From NCBI GenBank assembly GCA_021741195.1, contig JAIOYL010000002.1, forward strand, positions 1 through 62,689: a DNA stretch of 62,689 nt. Direction: 5' to 3'. Positions within the stretch are counted from its first letter, which is position 1. Each line of letters starts with the position of its first letter. Positions 8,979 to 17,456 of the stretch are shown here, piece after piece. Origin of the DNA: Sneathiella sp. (GTDB lineage: Bacteria; Pseudomonadota; Alphaproteobacteria; Sneathiellales; Sneathiellaceae). A program made the translations under genes and the position numbers. Under the pieces are notes generated by a model that was given only the letters and a program-made list of their open reading frames with translations, searched no databases and was not told the origin of the DNA.

Positions 8979-10811
8979 TTATTTAAGGTCCTGTATCCAA
9001 GGCTGGGTTTTTATCCAGGTATCGAATGCCGCGACATCGATAGGCCTGCTCATATAGTATCCTTGTGCGACATCGCAGCCAAGATCGGCCAGCATGTGCC
9101 AGGTTTCAATGTCCTCGACGCCTTCGGCAACAACAGACAGTCCGAGGTTTTTGGCAAGCTCAAGCAATGTCCGGACAATTACTTCATCGTCAGCGATAGT
9201 TCTCATGTTCAGAACAAAACTCTTGTCGATTTTAATTTCATCGACGGGAAGTTTTCGAAGATAGGCGAGCGAGGTATATCCCGTTCCGAAATCGTCGATC
9301 GATACGCGCACACCCATTTCATGAAGGCGCGTGACGACATCCGTCGCCCGGCTTACATCCGAAATAATTGCGCTTTCGGTTATCTCCAGTTTAAGAAGTT
9401 CTGCCGGAAATCCAGTTTTGTTGAGCATCCGGGCGACCATGTCCGGAAATGATGGATTATGCAGGATCAAGGCAGAGATGTTTACAGATACAGAAAAACG
9501 TTCGCCCTTTGCCAGCCATCGGCTTCCCTGCTCGACGGAGGCTTTCAATACCCATTTTGTCAGCCCTTCAATTGATCCAGAACTTTCCGCTAGAGGAATG
9601 AACCTGTCCGGAAAAAGAAGGCCCTGTTTTGGATGTTGCCAGCGCACAAGCGCCTCAACACCCACGACTTTCTGATCACTCATCCGGACGATGGGCTGAT
9701 AATGGAGGCGAAGCTGATCGGACGTGATGGCTTCAGGAAGATCTTGCGCTAGCCTCAACTGCTGGCGTCTTTCGATGTCATCTTCCTGCGTGTAAACCAT
9801 GAAGCGGGTCTTGTCCCGCTTCGCGGCATAGAGTGCAGAAATGGATTTATGAAGCAGGCCGTCCGGCGTGTCGTGATCATCAAGCGTCGCGATGCCGATG
9901 GTTGCGCTGACTTCGGTCTTCTGACCGTCAACAATATAGGGTTTGTGAATTTCATGGGAAAGCCGTACGGCAACCGTTGAATGGGACGGACCTGTAAAAG
10001 TATCGTCACTTACAAGAAGTGCAAATTCATCGTCTCCCAGCCGCCCGACGATGGCATTGTCTGGTGCAAAGCGGAAAAGACGTTTTGCGACAGTTTTAAG
10101 AATTTCATCGCCGAAATCGTGGCCACGGCTTTCGTTCAAACCCTTAAAACTATCCAAGTCGAGAACAATCAAGGAGACGGTTGTTTTGGTGGAGTGTGCT
10201 TTCTCAATCGCCTTCGCCATTTTAATGCGGAACTTGCTGCGTCCGGGAAGCGCCGTCAACGGGTCCTCCTCGATAAAGGCGGAAAGCTCAGTCTCCAGAT
10301 GGGCTGTTCTATTGTTCAACTTGCAAAGCCGGTCTGCGTTGAAAAGCGCGGTTTCCAGACGGCGCGCCGAAAGGTCCTGACTGGCAATGCTCTCAGAAGC
10401 GCCCTTTCGTAAATAGTGCAAAGAACCATCGATGACGATAATAGGAATAAAGGGAGGTTGGTTCGAAACGCTCTCTAATATTCTGTCGTACCCGGCGTTG
10501 CTGTAGGCGCCATCGATAATTATACAGTTATAAACGCCAGCCGCTATGTCTTTAGCAACCCTGTTATCATACTTGGCTTCATGAGAGGCCACGGGAATAT
10601 TTACATCGTGGCAAAATTTGAGGATGTGGTCACCAGCCTCCAATATCAGCAAACGCAGTTTACTGTAATTGAGCCGGAGCGCTCCCCGGTCCGCGGCTGT
10701 TGCCCGGTTAATGTCTACCCGGTTTTGCATTATCGGGCTCTTGGACGTCAATCCTCTTGTATTCAATGGACTATTCTCTATCGATAGATTTTTTGCGGTC
10801 ACCAATACCAC
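8979..10811 (-). CDS. Cyclic-di-GMP protein with degenerate GGDEF and intact EAL domains
   Basis: This 610-residue protein has an N-terminal alpha/beta domain that looks like a divergent receiver (about residues 45-160, lacking a clear phospho-acceptor context), then GGDEF (about 185-345) and EAL (about 355-605). The cyclase signature reads GDDEF rather than GGDEF, so cyclase activity is doubtful. The phosphodiesterase motifs are intact: EALVRW, LEITES, DDFGTGY and EGVE. The protein is probably a c-di-GMP phosphodiesterase, perhaps with an allosteric GTP-binding GGDEF domain. The GTG at 10811 is the longest start; MQNRVDIN at 10730 is an alternative. No membrane helix is seen, so it is likely cytoplasmic. 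Confidence 0.87.
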   Translation of the reverse strand: MVLVTAKNLSIENSPLNTRGLTSKSPIMQNRVDINRATAADRGALRLNYSKLRLLILEAGDHILKFCHDVNIPVASHEAKYDNRVAKDIAAGVYNCIIIDGAYSNAGYDRILESVSNQPPFIPIIVIDGSLHYLRKGASESIASQDLSARRLETALFNADRLCKLNNRTAHLETELSAFIEEDPLTALPGRSKFRIKMAKAIEKAHSTKTTVSLIVLDLDSFKGLNESRGHDFGDEILKTVAKRLFRFAPDNAIVGRLGDDEFALLVSDDTFTGPSHSTVAVRLSHEIHKPYIVDGQKTEVSATIGIATLDDHDTPDGLLHKSISALYAAKRDKTRFMVYTQEDDIERRQQLRLAQDLPEAITSDQLRLHYQPIVRMSDQKVVGVEALVRWQHPKQGLLFPDRFIPLAESSGSIEGLTKWVLKASVEQGSRWLAKGERFSVSVNISALILHNPSFPDMVARMLNKTGFPAELLKLEITESAIISDVSRATDVVTRLHEMGVRVSIDDFGTGYTSLAYLRKLPVDEIKIDKSFVLNMRTIADDEVIVRTLLELAKNLGLSVVAEGVEDIETWHMLADLGCDVAQGYYMSRPIDVAAFDTWIKTQPWIQDLK

Positions 10812-11263
10812 TCAAAATATTACCCCACATATGGGTTATAACCGCCGGGTGTAAATAAGGTCTTAATTTTTATAAAATGCTATTTGTCCGGAAAGAAAAA
10901 GGCGGCAACTAATATGATAGTTTCACGGCCATAAAAGAGGCAAAATTTTCATTGCTTTGGCGTATACATGATTAAAATAATATAAGGATAGAAATAAACC
11001 TTTCAATGGACGAACCCATCAGCGAGTCGCATATCGGGTAAATTTCCCCCAATGAGTAAAGCTTTTGCGACAGTACTTCCTAAGATTGAGGTGGATTTAG
11101 AGGACAGAAGCAACGGTTTTGGTGCAAGTCGTTCCAAAGCGGCGCCGAACGACGCCAAGAAGGTGTTCGCAGCATGACGGAAGAGAGAAACATCTCTTCC
11201 AATCATTGAGCGCCAGATTTCAGGCGGAGCGGCTAACCAATTCCAGAATTATGATGGCGCCTC
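10812..11263. other. 450-bp intergenic region without a convincing gene
   Basis: This gap between the c-di-GMP gene and cytochrome c holds an AT-rich first half, likely promoter sequence for the GGDEF-EAL gene. The second half contains a 41-codon plus-strand frame (11052-11177), a 67-codon minus-strand frame (11003-11206) and a perfect hairpin at 11179-11200. Neither frame has a good ribosome-binding site or a recognisable protein, so I do not call a gene. Confidence 0.5.
11179..11200. repeat. Perfect inverted repeat (8-bp stem, 6-nt loop)
   Basis: GGAAGAGA (11179-11186) pairs exactly with TCTCTTCC (11193-11200). There is no T-run on either side, so this is not a typical intrinsic terminator; it may be an operator or an RNA hairpin downstream of cytochrome c. 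Confidence 0.5.
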
Positions 11264-11644
11264 TTAGTGGAATGTATTGAGGTAGGCGATAAGATCTTCA
11301 CGCTGATCTTCTTTCTTGATGCCGGCGAAGCTCATCTTCGTTCCCTTGACAAAGTCCTTCGGTTTGGCCAGATAAGTGTCGAGGTTCGCTTCGTCCCACA
11401 TAACGTTCTTTTCTAACATTGCCTTGGAATATTTATAACCCGCGACAGACCCGGATTTTCGGCCGACAATGCCAAAGAGATTAGGGCCAATCTTGTTTCC
11501 CCCATCCTTTTCAATCGTATGGCAGGCTTTGCATTTCTTGAATACTTTTTCCCCTTTTTCCGCATCTCCATCAGCAAAAGCGGATGTCGTAGCGAATGAA
11601 AGGGCAATCGACAAGCCGAGAGCTGCAAACTTCATCATATTCAT
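11264..11644 (-). CDS. Periplasmic class I cytochrome c (c2/c550-like)
   Basis: This is a 126-residue protein with a Sec signal peptide (hydrophobic stretch around residues 5-20 ending SAFA-DG), one CxxCH haem site (CKACH) and a distal methionine in GTKMSFAG, the layout of a mono-haem class I cytochrome c. Such proteins carry electrons between the bc1 complex and terminal oxidases. A longer frame reaches 11914, but the ATG at 11644 follows an AGGAGAG site and begins the signal peptide, so the longer version is not used. It is divergent from the SUMF1-like gene, with 180 bp between them. Confidence 0.93.
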   Translation of the reverse strand: MNMMKFAALGLSIALSFATTSAFADGDAEKGEKVFKKCKACHTIEKDGGNKIGPNLFGIVGRKSGSVAGYKYSKAMLEKNVMWDEANLDTYLAKPKDFVKGTKMSFAGIKKEDQREDLIAYLNTFH

Positions 11645-11825
11645 TTTTCTCTCCTCTGGCCTCTGGCAAGGCTCCAAATCGTAGCAGAGTTGATAGCACA
11701 GCTTGTTTGGCGGCAACAGAGGCATAATGTCGCGGTACGGAACCGGCTCTTTGACACAATCCATCACCTTCGCGTGAGCAGGTATATTGCTGCGCGTATG
11801 AGTGTTTATATTGCTTAACAAGGAG

Positions 11826-12680
11826 ATGGTATTGAAACGAGCCCTTGCGATTTTTGGTCTTTTTCTGCTCACTTTGCCCGTCGCAGCGGCAAATGTCCGC
11901 GCGCCCGAGATCATCAGGATATCCGCAGGCCTTTTTTATTATGGCTCTGACCGGGCCGAGCGGGAATATGCCTATAGTCTCGACGAGGCTGCTTATGGAC
12001 ATACGGTAACCCGCGATCAGCAGTGGTATGAGAATGAGGCGCCGAAGCAGATAATGGGCCTGCCCGGATTCGCGATTTCCAAAAATCTCGTCACCAATGC
12101 CGACTATGCCCAATTCGTGTTGGAAACCGGACATCCGGCTCCCTCCGTTGATCCGGCGACATGGGCCTCCTACGGTCTTGTCCATCTTTATGAGAGGACC
12201 GTTAAGTTTCAATGGCAGAATAACAAGCCACCACCGGGTCGATTGAACCATCCCGTTGTTTTGGTGGATCACCGGTCTGCGGAGCACTACGCAAAATGGT
12301 TATCCGCAAAGACGGGAGCTGTTTGGCGTCTGCCAACGGCGATGGAATGGGAAAAAGCGGCGCGTGGAGTCGAGGGAAGGATATTCCCTTGGGGAAATAA
12401 GTTTATCGCAGAATACCTTAATAGTGATGACAAGGGACCGTTTGATACAGTGCCAGTTGGCCGCTATCCCAACGGTGTGAGCCCCTTCGGCATGCTGGAT
12501 GCGGCGGGGGAGGTTTTTGAATGGACCTCGACAGAAGCCGCTAATGGACGGTTTGTCGTAAAAGGGGGTGGGTCGTGGGATGACAAAGGATGCGGGGTTT
12601 GCCGACCTGCGGCCTGGCACACGAGACCTGCGGACCTGAAACACATTCTGGTTGGTTTTCGTTTGGTAAAAAAGGAATAG
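11826..12680 (+). CDS. Exported SUMF1/formylglycine-generating-enzyme-like protein
   Basis: This is a 284-residue protein with an N-terminal signal peptide ([18 protein letters not shown]) followed by a single FGE-sulfatase/SUMF1 domain. Visible landmarks are NADYAQFV, the [15 protein letters not shown] block, [18 protein letters not shown], a GGGSWD turn and a final VGFRLV. Two cysteines (CGVC) lie near the site where true formylglycine enzymes use copper-binding cysteines, but the surroundings differ, so sulfatase activation is not assured. AAGGAG abuts the ATG at 11826; TTG at 11832 has better spacing and may be the real start. It probably forms an operon with the next gene, 8 bp downstream. 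Confidence 0.85.
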   Translation: MVLKRALAIFGLFLLTLPVAAANVRAPEIIRISAGLFYYGSDRAEREYAYSLDEAAYGHTVTRDQQWYENEAPKQIMGLPGFAISKNLVTNADYAQFVLETGHPAPSVDPATWASYGLVHLYERTVKFQWQNNKPPPGRLNHPVVLVDHRSAEHYAKWLSAKTGAVWRLPTAMEWEKAARGVEGRIFPWGNKFIAEYLNSDDKGPFDTVPVGRYPNGVSPFGMLDAAGEVFEWTSTEAANGRFVVKGGGSWDDKGCGVCRPAAWHTRPADLKHILVGFRLVKKE

Positions 12681-12688
12681 GGAATAAA

Positions 12689-13462
12689 ATGAACAAGATT
12701 GTCAATCTTGGGAATGACGCGGCGTACCGGATGATAAAAAACTCAAAGGACCTGCGGAAGGCCCTGCGAAAACTCCCGTCTGAACGGCTCAACCGAATGA
12801 ATGAGGCGGCAGATGAGATTTTAGAATGCTATCGTGTCCTGAAAAAAGGCAGCGCCAATATCGTAGGAGAAATCCTGCGTGGACAGGGCACATTCTATGA
12901 GTGGGATCACTATCCGGAAGGGGATGTTTATGATGATGAAACCCACGCGCAGTATTATTACCATGCGCATCGCGAGAACGAACATGGCCATTTCCACACA
13001 TTCCTGCGGAAAAACGGAATGCGGGAGGGTGTGACGCCTGTCCCTTATGACGGTGACGCGGAATGGCCGACTGCCGAAGATGAAATTATCTGCCACCTTA
13101 TTGCCATTTCGATGGACAGCGCCGGATTTCCCGTTGGCCTGTTTACGACGAATCGCTGGGTAACGGGGGAGAACTGGTATGATAAAAACGACGTGATCGA
13201 GATGCTCGACGGATTTATCATTGATCACAGCACTCCGTCCTGGCCGGCAAACCGCTGGCTGACGGCAATGGTAGTGCTTTTCCGCCCACAAATCGAACAG
13301 TTGATTGTTGCCCGCGACGCCAGAATTCTGGAATGGCTCGAAAAAAATCCCGATGTGGACGTTTTCGAAGACCGGAATCTTGAAATTACCAGCACCCTCT
13401 GTATCAAGGTGGAAGACCAGATCCGTGCCGTAAAAGAAGTGATGGAAGGACGGCTGGATTAA
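12689..13462 (+). CDS. Conserved hypothetical protein, histidine-rich core
   Basis: This 257-residue protein has no signal peptide. Its most striking feature is a cluster of metal-type residues (YYYHAHRENEHGHFHTF) around residues 95-110, followed by a second conserved-looking stretch (TTNRWVTGENWY). It may correspond to DUF6969, a name I recall but could not verify. The ATG at 12689 lies 8 bp after the SUMF1-like stop with a GGGAATA site. The conserved His pattern suggests metal binding, but no function can be assigned. It is probably translated together with the exported SUMF1-like protein although itself cytoplasmic. Confidence 0.8.
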   Translation: MNKIVNLGNDAAYRMIKNSKDLRKALRKLPSERLNRMNEAADEILECYRVLKKGSANIVGEILRGQGTFYEWDHYPEGDVYDDETHAQYYYHAHRENEHGHFHTFLRKNGMREGVTPVPYDGDAEWPTAEDEIICHLIAISMDSAGFPVGLFTTNRWVTGENWYDKNDVIEMLDGFIIDHSTPSWPANRWLTAMVVLFRPQIEQLIVARDARILEWLEKNPDVDVFEDRNLEITSTLCIKVEDQIRAVKEVMEGRLD

Positions 13463-13524
13463 GAAAATATTAAGACTATTTGGCGAGACTGGGGGCTCGG
13501 AATAACTCAAGTACTGGAGCCAAT

Positions 13525-14655
13525 GTGCCAAATAACGGTTCTTTAAGCCCGGCAGATGTAGAGCGGTTACTTACTGATCGGTCCGCCGCTGCGCGAGCGG
13601 AGACAGTCGAGAAGATCGCGGGCGGCATGTCCGAGAATAGCTTTAGTGATACAGAGCGCCAGGAAGCCGAAGAAATTTTCCGCCTTCTTGTTAACGATGC
13701 CGAAGTCATTGTACGCCAGACTCTGGCGGAAACCCTAAAGTCGGTTCCGGATCTGCCTCATGATATCGCGAAATCTCTTGCGAGTGACATTGCCGATGTC
13801 GCTACGCCCATGCTCAGCTTTTCCAGCGCACTGACGGATGAAGATCTTTTCGAGATCATCAGCTCCAAATCGGATCTGCATCAGATGGCGGTAGCCAGCC
13901 GCGCTGCGGTCTCAGAAGCTCTTTCTGAAAAGCTCGCAGAAACCGGTTCTGAAGATGTTGTGGCAACCTTGATGGGTAATGAAGGTGCTGAGATATCGGA
14001 AGCAACATTTGAAAAGGTGCTGGATCAGTTTGGTGAAAGCGAAAAAGTCAATGCGCCGATGGTACATCGGAGCAAGCTGCCGATAACCGTTACCGAACGA
14101 CTGGTGACCATGGTCTCCGATAAACTGCGTGATCATCTCGTGACCCATCATGATATGTCACCGGGGATGGCAACCGATCTTATTCTGGAAAGCCGCGAAA
14201 AGACAATGATCGGCTTTATCAAGGATGGCGCCAGCCATGCCGAGCTGGTAGAGCTTATCGATCAGCTATACGCCAATAACCGGTTGACGCCGACGATTAT
14301 TCTGCGGGCCCTTTGTGTGGGTGATGTTGATTTTTTTGAAACTGCAATGGCCAAATATTCGAATATTGCCGTCGCGAATGTTCATATTCTGGTGCATGAT
14401 GCCGGCGGCAATGGTTTGAAACAGCTTTGTGAAAAATCCAACATACCGGGTGGCCTTCAGGAGATCATGAAAGTGGGCCTCGAAGTCGCGACGGAACTTG
14501 ATTTTGATGGTACTCCGGGTGATCGCGAACGGTATCGCAATCAGGTCATTGAGCGCATCCTGACTCATTTTGAGGACGAGTTCGACGGTGAAAACGTGGA
14601 CTACCTGATCGCCAAGCTTGGCCAAAGCTCGATGAGTGGAAGTCAGGCAGCGTAG
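13525..14655 (+). CDS. DUF2336 domain-containing protein
   Basis: This is a 376-residue, all-helical HEAT-like protein typical of the alphaproteobacterial DUF2336 family (LSPADVERLLTDRSAAAR near the N-terminus, LITDRL-like repeats and the C-terminal LVELIDQLYANNRLTPTIILRALC block). The function is unknown; members are frequently found near two-component or cell-cycle genes. I prefer the GTG at 13525 because GGAG lies 5 nt upstream; a TTG at 13480 would add 15 residues without a ribosome-binding site. A likely terminator follows within 30 bp of the stop. Confidence 0.88.
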   Translation: MPNNGSLSPADVERLLTDRSAAARAETVEKIAGGMSENSFSDTERQEAEEIFRLLVNDAEVIVRQTLAETLKSVPDLPHDIAKSLASDIADVATPMLSFSSALTDEDLFEIISSKSDLHQMAVASRAAVSEALSEKLAETGSEDVVATLMGNEGAEISEATFEKVLDQFGESEKVNAPMVHRSKLPITVTERLVTMVSDKLRDHLVTHHDMSPGMATDLILESREKTMIGFIKDGASHAELVELIDQLYANNRLTPTIILRALCVGDVDFFETAMAKYSNIAVANVHILVHDAGGNGLKQLCEKSNIPGGLQEIMKVGLEVATELDFDGTPGDRERYRNQVIERILTHFEDEFDGENVDYLIAKLGQSSMSGSQAA

Positions 14656-14685
14656 TTCACAGGCTTACAAACTGAGTCTGACGTT

Positions 14686-14713
14686 AAAACGCCACATATC
14701 CATGCGGCGTTTT
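14686..14713. terminator. Bidirectional hairpin terminator
   Basis: AAAACGCC (14686-14693) pairs with GGCGTTTT (14706-14713), giving A- and T-flanked stems on both strands between the convergent DUF2336 and thioesterase genes. The right arm overlaps the thioesterase stop codon. Confidence 0.7.
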
Positions 14714-15200
14714 ATTTTGATTTGTGCCTTATGCCAATTCTTGCACCGGCTTGCTCCGGTTTCGGGACCGCTGCGTCCCGATCCTTGTGTTCCTGAAGGC
14801 GTGTCTGCAGGTATTCCGGCATTGGCGCCGCTCTCGGCCCTGATTTGTCGATATGCAGGATCATTTGCTCGGACGTTGCCGCGAGAAATCCCTCGTCCCG
14901 ATGACGCATTTCCAGAAATAAATGCATGCGCTTTTCATCACAATCAAGCACTCTGACAGATATCGTCAGCGGGTTATTTTCATAAACCTCCTGGAGGTAG
15001 GTAACGTGGGTCTCCAGAACATAGACTGTGCAACCGGAGGCCTCACGATACTCACGTGTCAGGCCGATTTCATCGAGAAATACATCCAGTGACTGGTCAA
15101 ATATCAGCACGTAATAGGCGACATTCATATGCTTGTTATAGTCGATCCAGTCGGGAAGTACTCGTTGTTCGTGAAGGACGGAAACTTCTGGATTGCTCAT
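14712..15200 (-). CDS. Thioesterase family protein (4HBT hot-dog fold)
   Basis: This 162-residue protein has the hot-dog thioesterase signature: DWIDYNKHMNVAYY near the N-terminus with the catalytic-type Asp, followed by THVTYLQEV and EMRHRDEGFLAAT. The NKHMNVAYY variant resembles thioesterases associated with carnitine/betainyl-CoA breakdown, so a short-chain acyl-CoA substrate is plausible; this is inference. The frame extends to 15320, but the ATG at 15200 with AAGGGAACC upstream matches family length. It is divergent from the FAD-linked oxidase gene. Confidence 0.85.
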   Translation of the reverse strand: MSNPEVSVLHEQRVLPDWIDYNKHMNVAYYVLIFDQSLDVFLDEIGLTREYREASGCTVYVLETHVTYLQEVYENNPLTISVRVLDCDEKRMHLFLEMRHRDEGFLAATSEQMILHIDKSGPRAAPMPEYLQTRLQEHKDRDAAVPKPEQAGARIGIRHKSK

Positions 15201-15305
15201 TCTGGTTCCCTTGTTTTTCTTCTTTGGAATAGTAGGTGAAAAGTATGATAATGTCTTTTCTCGAGACTGACCACCCAGGTAAACAATGATATTGAGGAAT
15301 TTGCG

Positions 15306-16703
15306 ATGATTGTCCGACATCCAGACATGGATCAGGTAATCCGAAAACTGACTGATCTTCTGGGAAAGCGCTGCTCAACCGCCACCGCTGTTCGCGAACA
15401 GCATGGCAAGGACGAGAGTTGGCATTTTCCGCAGGCGCCGGATGTCGTCTGTTTTGCCAGAAGCACGCAGGAGGTTTCTGATATTGTCAAGATCTGCGCC
15501 GCGCACAAGGTTCCGATCGTCCCGTTCGGGGCGGGCACGTCGCTTGAAGGGCATGTGAACGCCGTCGAGGGCGGCGTTTCCATTGACCTCAACGAAATGA
15601 ATGAAATCCTGCGGGTCAGCCCGGAAGATCTGGATTGCACGGTTCAGCCCGGTGTGCGGCGCAAGCAACTTAACGAGTATCTGCGGGATACGGGACTGTT
15701 CTTTCCCATTGATCCCGGAGCGGACGCTTCGATTGGCGGCATGGCCTCGACCCGGGCGTCCGGTACCAATGCCGTTCGATATGGGACAATGCGGGAAAAT
15801 ATTCTGAGCCTCAAGGTCGTGTTGCCGGACGGGCGAATCATTTCGACGGGTCACCGGGCGAAGAAAAGCGCCGCAGGATATGATCTGACCAAGCTTTATA
15901 TCGGCTCGGAAGGAACGCTGGGGATCATCACGGAAATCACGTTAAAGCTCTATGGTATTCCAGAAGCGATCTCTGCGGCGACGGTCTCTTTTCCGGATAT
16001 CGAAGGCGCCATCAAGTCCGTCATCCTGACGATCCAGTCCGGCATTCCGGTTGCCCGCATTGAGCTTCTGGATGACGTTCAGGTGGATGCGGTGAACAGA
16101 TATTCCAATCTTACTCTCGCCGTACAACCAACTCTGTTTCTGGAGTTTCATGGCAGTGAGGCCTATGTCAAGGAGCAGGCCGAACAGGTCCGCGAGATCT
16201 GTTCGGAGTTTGGCGCGGAAGGGTTTAAATGGACGACACAGGCGGAAGAGCGGAACAAACTCTGGGAAGCCCGTCATAACGCTGCCTACGCCGCCATTGC
16301 TCTGCGCAATGGCGCGCAAATTTGGGCCACAGATGTTTGTGTGCCAATCTCCCGTCTCGCCGACTGCATTCTGGAGACGAAAGAGGATCTCAAGGAAAGC
16401 TTCCTGATCGCCCCGTTGGTGGGCCATGTCGGCGATGGAAATTTTCACCTCTCCTTCTTGATCAAGAAAGAAAATCCGGAGGAGCTGGCGGAAGCAGAAC
16501 GCCTTAATGGCCGCCTGATCAAACGCGCGTTATCGATGGATGGAACCTGTACCGGCGAACATGGGGTCGGGCTTGGCAAGATGAAATATATGTATCTTGA
16601 ACATGGTGAAGCGGTGGACGTCATGGCGACGCTTAAACATGCCCTTGATCCCGATAACATCATGAACCCCGGGAAGATTATCCCCGCCCGGGCAGCGGAA
16701 TAG
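15306..16703 (+). CDS. FAD-binding D-2-hydroxyacid dehydrogenase (GlcD / cytochrome D-lactate dehydrogenase family)
   Basis: This 465-residue flavoprotein has a PCMH-type FAD domain (PFGAGTSLEGHV, SIGGMASTRASG and YIGSEGTLGIIT) and a C-terminal cap with the catalytic segments GHVGDGNFH and EHGVGLGK. Family members oxidise D-lactate, glycolate or other D-2-hydroxyacids and pass electrons to the respiratory chain or an electron-transfer flavoprotein. No separate GlcE/GlcF subunits are nearby, which favours the single-subunit D-lactate-type enzyme. The ATG has GAGGAA 6 nt upstream. Confidence 0.92.
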   Translation: MIVRHPDMDQVIRKLTDLLGKRCSTATAVREQHGKDESWHFPQAPDVVCFARSTQEVSDIVKICAAHKVPIVPFGAGTSLEGHVNAVEGGVSIDLNEMNEILRVSPEDLDCTVQPGVRRKQLNEYLRDTGLFFPIDPGADASIGGMASTRASGTNAVRYGTMRENILSLKVVLPDGRIISTGHRAKKSAAGYDLTKLYIGSEGTLGIITEITLKLYGIPEAISAATVSFPDIEGAIKSVILTIQSGIPVARIELLDDVQVDAVNRYSNLTLAVQPTLFLEFHGSEAYVKEQAEQVREICSEFGAEGFKWTTQAEERNKLWEARHNAAYAAIALRNGAQIWATDVCVPISRLADCILETKEDLKESFLIAPLVGHVGDGNFHLSFLIKKENPEELAEAERLNGRLIKRALSMDGTCTGEHGVGLGKMKYMYLEHGEAVDVMATLKHALDPDNIMNPGKIIPARAAE

Positions 16704-16739
16704 TTTTACAGGCTGAATCTGACGTACGTAGGGCTTAAA

Positions 16740-17444
16740 ATGTCGAACTTTCTCTTGTCCATGATCGCCTTCGACGCAGATGATACGCTCTGGCAGAACG
16801 AATATTTTTTCAGGATGACGGAGGAGAAATTTGCTTCTCTGTTGAGTGATTTTGCGGATAGCGAATATATAACGGAAAAGCTGCTGGCGGCAGAACGGCG
16901 GAATTTGCAGTTTTACGGATATGGTATCAAAGGATTCACTCTATCCATGATCGAGACGGCGATTGAGGTAACGGAGGATAAAGTGCCGGCTTCAATCCTC
17001 CATGATATTTTGCGCGCCGGTCGCGAGATGCTACGCCATCCGGTCGAGACGCTTCCGCATGTGCGCGAGACGCTGGAAGAACTTGCGGGCGCCTACCAGC
17101 TCATCATGATAACGAAAGGGGATCTGTTCGACCAGGAACGCAAACTGGCGCAGTCGGGGCTGGGCGAGCTATTTGACAATGTCGAAATCGTCAGCGAAAA
17201 AACATCGACCACCTACAGCCGTATTTTCAGCGAGGCCGGCGTAATGCCGCAGCAGAGTATGATGGTTGGCAACTCGTTGAAATCCGACGTCATTCCGGCA
17301 ATTGAGGCTGGAAGTTGGGGCGTTTACGTGCCGCATGACCTGACATGGTCACAAGAGCATGCGGATACACCCGTTGGTGAACCGCGTTTCCATAGCATCG
17401 CACATCTGGGAGAACTGCCTGATCTTATTTCAAACCTGAAATAG
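16740..17444 (+). CDS. HAD-superfamily hydrolase
   Basis: This is a 234-residue HAD phosphatase. The nucleophile motif I is FDADDTLW, motif II is the threonine in MITKGD, a conserved lysine occurs at VSEKTST, and motif IV is VGNSLKSDV. The substrate cannot be deduced. It follows the FAD oxidase by 36 bp on the same strand, and both could be part of one transcript; a phosphoglycolate-phosphatase role next to a GlcD-like enzyme is tempting but unsupported. It converges with the pentapeptide gene 12 bp away. Confidence 0.87.
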   Translation: MSNFLLSMIAFDADDTLWQNEYFFRMTEEKFASLLSDFADSEYITEKLLAAERRNLQFYGYGIKGFTLSMIETAIEVTEDKVPASILHDILRAGREMLRHPVETLPHVRETLEELAGAYQLIMITKGDLFDQERKLAQSGLGELFDNVEIVSEKTSTTYSRIFSEAGVMPQQSMMVGNSLKSDVIPAIEAGSWGVYVPHDLTWSQEHADTPVGEPRFHSIAHLGELPDLISNLK

Positions 17445-17456
17445 GGCGCCGTTGGC

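Noticed and set aside
11052-11177. 41-codon plus-strand frame starting MSKAFATVLPKIEVD
   Set aside because: The composition is protein-like but there is no Shine-Dalgarno sequence and I know of no family; kept only as part of the unexplained gap.
11003-11206. 67-codon minus-strand frame
   Set aside because: No ribosome-binding site and no recognisable protein; it overlaps the hairpin at 11179-11200.
11264-11914. 216-codon version of the cytochrome c gene
   Set aside because: The signal peptide and the AGGAGAG site define the start at 11644; the upstream extension overlaps the divergent SUMF1-like gene.
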